A DNA stretch of 8,077 nucleotides. It comes from Clostridium sp. Its GTDB lineage: Bacteria > Bacillota > Clostridia > Lachnospirales > Lachnospiraceae. The notes beneath the pieces were generated by a model. That model saw only the letters and a program-made list of their open reading frames with translations. It did not search any database and was not told the DNA's origin. Position 1 is the stretch's first letter. Each line of letters begins with the position of its first letter. A program made the position numbers and the translations under genes. Positions 5,487-8,077 of this stretch are shown here, one piece after another. Location: the NCBI GenBank assembly GCA_004554205.1, contig SFNH01000083.1, positions 1 to 8,077 on the forward strand. Direction: 5' to 3'.

Positions 5487-7931
5487 ATGATAGACAGAGA
5501 GCAATTTACGGAGCAGGCGTGGACGGCCCTGCGCCTTGCGACGGAGACGGCGGAGGATCTGGGACACAATTATGTGGGCACGGAGCATTTGTTAGTGGGA
5601 CTTTTGCAGGAGGAGACCGGCGTGGCAGCACGGGTGCTTGATGCCTGCGGAGTGAAGGCCGAAAAGGTGATGGAACTGATCGAGCAGCTCATATATCCGA
5701 ACCAGTCGGTCGCGACGGCGGGGCAGACGGTGTACACGCCGAGCGCGGCGCGCGCGCTGAATCAGAGTTATCGGGAGGCAGTGCGTTTTAAGGCGCCGCT
5801 CATCGGCACAGAGCATCTTCTGATCGCTATGATCCGGGAGAGCGACTGCGCGGCGGTGCGCCTGTTAAATACCATGGGCGTGAGCCTGCAGAAGATCTAC
5901 ATTGATCTATGCTCCGCCATGGGTGAGGACGGCGCGGAGGGGCGTGAGGAGCTGCCGTCGGGGCGCAGCGGAAAAGGTTCTGCCGCCACTCCGACCTTAA
6001 ACAGGTTCAGCCGCGATCTGACGGCGCTTGCGCGAGAGGGAAAGCTTGACCCGGTCATCGGCCGGGAGCAGGAGATCAAGCGGGTGGTCCAGATCTTAAG
6101 CCGCCGCACCAAGAACAACCCCTGCCTGATCGGTGAGCCGGGCGTGGGCAAGACCGCGGTCGTGGAGGGACTTGCCCAGATGATCGCCGGGGGGCGGGTG
6201 CCGGAGCTCATTGCGGATAAGCGCGTCATGACGCTGGATCTGTCCGGCATGGTGGCGGGCTCCAAGTACCGCGGCGAATTCGAGGAGCGGATCAAGAAGG
6301 TGATCTCGGAGGTGAGGGAGGACGGCGAGGTTCTTCTCTTCATCGACGAGATCCACACGATCATCGGGGCGGGCAGCGCGGAGGGCGCGATCGACGCCTC
6401 CAACATTTTAAAACCGTCCCTTGCGCGGGGCGAGATCCAGCTCATCGGCGCTACTACGATCGAGGAGTACCGCAAATACATTGAAAAGGACGCCGCCCTT
6501 GAGCGGAGATTCCAGCCGGTGACGGTGGAGGAGCCGACCGAGGAGCAGTCCGTCGCCATTTTAAAAGGGCTGAGGCCGCGCTATGAGGAGCACCATAAGG
6601 TTACGATTACGGACGATGCGGTGACGGCGGCGGTGCGGTTGTCCGCGCGCTACATCAACGACCGCTTTCTGCCGGATAAGGCGATCGACCTCTTAGATGA
6701 GGCCGCCTCGCGCGCGCGCCTGACCGCCTATGTGGAGCCTGAGGAAATAAAGGAGCTTGAGAAGGATATTGAGAAGCTGGAACAGCAAAAGGAGGCGGCT
6801 GTGAAGGCGGAAAACTACGAGAAAGCGGGCGATATCAAGAAGAAACAGGAGAAGAAGCGGGAGCGGATCGAGAAGGCTCGTGAGAAGTGGCAGAAGGAAA
6901 AAAGCTCAAGAAAGATTATTGTGGGCGAGGGAGAGATCGCCGACGTGGTTTCAGGCTGGACGAAGATCCCGGTGCGCAAGCTCGAGGAGGAGGAGTCGGA
7001 GCGGCTCAAGAGGCTGGAGAGTATCCTGCACGAGCGGGTGGTCGGCCAGGAGGAAGCTGTGACGGCAGTCTCAAGGGCGATCCGGCGCGGCAGGGTGGGG
7101 CTTAAGGATCCGAAGCGCCCAATCGGCTCGTTCCTGTTTTTGGGTCCGACTGGCGTGGGCAAGACGGAGCTGTGCAAGGCGCTTGCCGAGGCGATGTTCG
7201 GCACGGAAAACGCGCTGATCCGCGTCGATATGTCGGAGTATATGGAAAAGCACAGCGTGTCTAAGATGATCGGATCACCGCCCGGATATGTGGGCTATGA
7301 GGAGGGCGGACAGCTGAGCGAGAAGGTGCGGCGCAATCCCTACTCCGTGATCCTGTTTGATGAGATCGAGAAGGCGCACCCGGATGTGTTCAATATTCTC
7401 CTTCAGGTACTTGACGACGGCCATATCACCGATGCACAGGGAAGAAAAATTGATTTTAAGAACACAATCCTCATCATGACCTCAAACGCGGGGGCGGAGA
7501 GCATCGTCTCGCCGAAGCGCCTTGGCTTTGCGTCATCTGACGACGCGAAGGAGCAGTACAAATTTATGAAGGATCGGGTCATGGAGGAAGTGAAGCGCCT
7601 GTTTAAGCCGGAGTTTTTGAACCGGATCGACGAGATCATCGTGTTCCACCAGCTTACCAGAGAGCACATGAAAGAGATTGTCGAGATCATGCTTGGCGGG
7701 CTCTGCAAGCGTACCCTGCGCCAGATGAATCTGCGGCTGAATGTGGGAGAGGACGCAAAGTCATTTCTCGTGGATAAGGGCTATGATGAGAAGTACGGTG
7801 CGAGACCGCTGCGCCGCGCGATCCAGAATCTCCTGGAGGATAAGCTGGCGGAGGCGGTATTGGACGGCGCGGTTCATGCCGGGGATACGGTCGAGGTATC
7901 ATGCGCCGGGGAGGAACTGAAATTTTCGTAA
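5487..7931 (+). CDS. clpC: ClpC, AAA+ unfoldase of the ClpCP protease
   Basis: This Hsp100 hexamer unfolds proteins and passes them to ClpP; 814 aa, full length for the family. Domains in order are: a double-repeat N-domain (about 1-145) with GTEH at 31-34 and 107-110, whose E33 and E109 correspond to the phospho-arginine docking glutamates; AAA-1 with Walker A GEPGVGKTA (216-224), pore loop KYRG (260-263), Walker B LLFIDE (283-288) and E339-R340-R341; a UVR-containing coiled-coil M-domain (about 420-475); and AAA-2 with Walker A GPTGVGKT (553-560), pore loop GYVG (600-603), Walker B VILFDE (621-626), the ClpP-docking tripeptide L679-G-F and sensor-2 GARPLRR (771-777). Nothing essential is missing. 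ATG 5487 is chosen because AAGGAGG (5471-5477) lies 9 nt upstream; an in-frame TTG at 5463 lies before that site. It is the last gene of the mcsA-mcsB-clpC run. Confidence 0.95.
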   Translation: MIDREQFTEQAWTALRLATETAEDLGHNYVGTEHLLVGLLQEETGVAARVLDACGVKAEKVMELIEQLIYPNQSVATAGQTVYTPSAARALNQSYREAVRFKAPLIGTEHLLIAMIRESDCAAVRLLNTMGVSLQKIYIDLCSAMGEDGAEGREELPSGRSGKGSAATPTLNRFSRDLTALAREGKLDPVIGREQEIKRVVQILSRRTKNNPCLIGEPGVGKTAVVEGLAQMIAGGRVPELIADKRVMTLDLSGMVAGSKYRGEFEERIKKVISEVREDGEVLLFIDEIHTIIGAGSAEGAIDASNILKPSLARGEIQLIGATTIEEYRKYIEKDAALERRFQPVTVEEPTEEQSVAILKGLRPRYEEHHKVTITDDAVTAAVRLSARYINDRFLPDKAIDLLDEAASRARLTAYVEPEEIKELEKDIEKLEQQKEAAVKAENYEKAGDIKKKQEKKRERIEKAREKWQKEKSSRKIIVGEGEIADVVSGWTKIPVRKLEEEESERLKRLESILHERVVGQEEAVTAVSRAIRRGRVGLKDPKRPIGSFLFLGPTGVGKTELCKALAEAMFGTENALIRVDMSEYMEKHSVSKMIGSPPGYVGYEEGGQLSEKVRRNPYSVILFDEIEKAHPDVFNILLQVLDDGHITDAQGRKIDFKNTILIMTSNAGAESIVSPKRLGFASSDDAKEQYKFMKDRVMEEVKRLFKPEFLNRIDEIIVFHQLTREHMKEIVEIMLGGLCKRTLRQMNLRLNVGEDAKSFLVDKGYDEKYGARPLRRAIQNLLEDKLAEAVLDGAVHAGDTVEVSCAGEELKFS

Positions 7932-8077
7932 CAGTTTGGCCATGCGCCGTTCCCAGCGGATTTTACGCCGCTTAAGCCCATGAAAGACAGCCCGTGACAC
8001 GCTGCGTTTCCGGCTCGGTCCGCGCGCTTATTAGCCGCCAGTCGCGCAAACTCGCCTACGGCTCGGACAGTGCGCTT
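7932..8077. other. GC-rich region after clpC with an imperfect direct repeat; no supported gene
   Basis: Two 19-bp segments, 8011-8029 and 8059-8077, both begin CGGCTCGG and end GCGCTT and match at 16 of 19 positions. A short hairpin, AGCGG...CCGCT, is possible at about 7958-7975, but no U tract follows, so the clpC terminator is not identified. One minus-strand frame is open from the right edge to a stop at 7874-7876, inside the clpC 3' end. It has no visible start and no recognised domain. The region looks like part of an intergenic repeat continuing beyond the window. Confidence 0.4.

Noticed and set aside
5897..6559. A 220-codon minus-strand open frame inside clpC.
   Set aside because: It is a shadow of the high-GC clpC coding strand; the + frame carries intact AAA-1 motifs and the antisense product resembles no family.

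Overview
The window looks like a moderately GC-rich chromosomal segment from a Clostridia-class Firmicute, most likely a Lachnospiraceae-type organism. This rests on the strong GGAGG-type ribosome binding sites, a T-box leader, the Firmicutes-specific McsA/McsB/ClpC module, and short intergenic repeats. The genus is an inference; nothing in the window fixes it. All six protein genes lie on the + strand.

Region 1 (about 87-3315) is an amino-acid uptake operon. A sigma-A-type promoter leads into a T-box riboswitch whose specifier codon reads UGG (tryptophan). This is followed by two hairpins and then three genes: a substrate-binding lipoprotein, a membrane permease and an ATPase, matching the TrpX/TrpY/TrpZ type of ABC transporter. 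Low charged tRNA-Trp would be expected to allow readthrough and so raise tryptophan import. A hairpin with a U tract closes the operon.

Region 2 (about 3277-3822) is a compact control region. The 3' arm of the transporter terminator contains the -35 box of the next promoter. A perfect 8-bp inverted repeat sits directly after that promoter's -10 box, just ahead of a small YtrA-type GntR regulator gene. Between this regulator and mcsA lies a 50-bp inverted-repeat element, and a diverged partial copy of it is cut by the left edge of the window.

Region 3 (3841-7931) is the protein quality-control module mcsA-mcsB-clpC. McsA is the zinc-finger/UVR adaptor, McsB belongs to the protein arginine kinase family, and ClpC is the AAA+ unfoldase that feeds ClpP. 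The usual first gene of this operon, ctsR, is absent; the GntR gene is in its place and no CtsR-box-like heptads were seen. McsB has replacements at several positions that are catalytic or ATP-binding in the family, and in its allosteric phospho-arginine motif. ClpC, in contrast, keeps both N-domain GTEH motifs and all ATPase motifs. This mismatch between a possibly impaired arginine-phosphate writer and an intact reader, together with the swapped regulator, is the most interesting aspect of the window.

Region 4 (7932-8077) is GC-rich sequence after clpC with an imperfect direct repeat. No convincing gene or U-tract terminator was seen in it.
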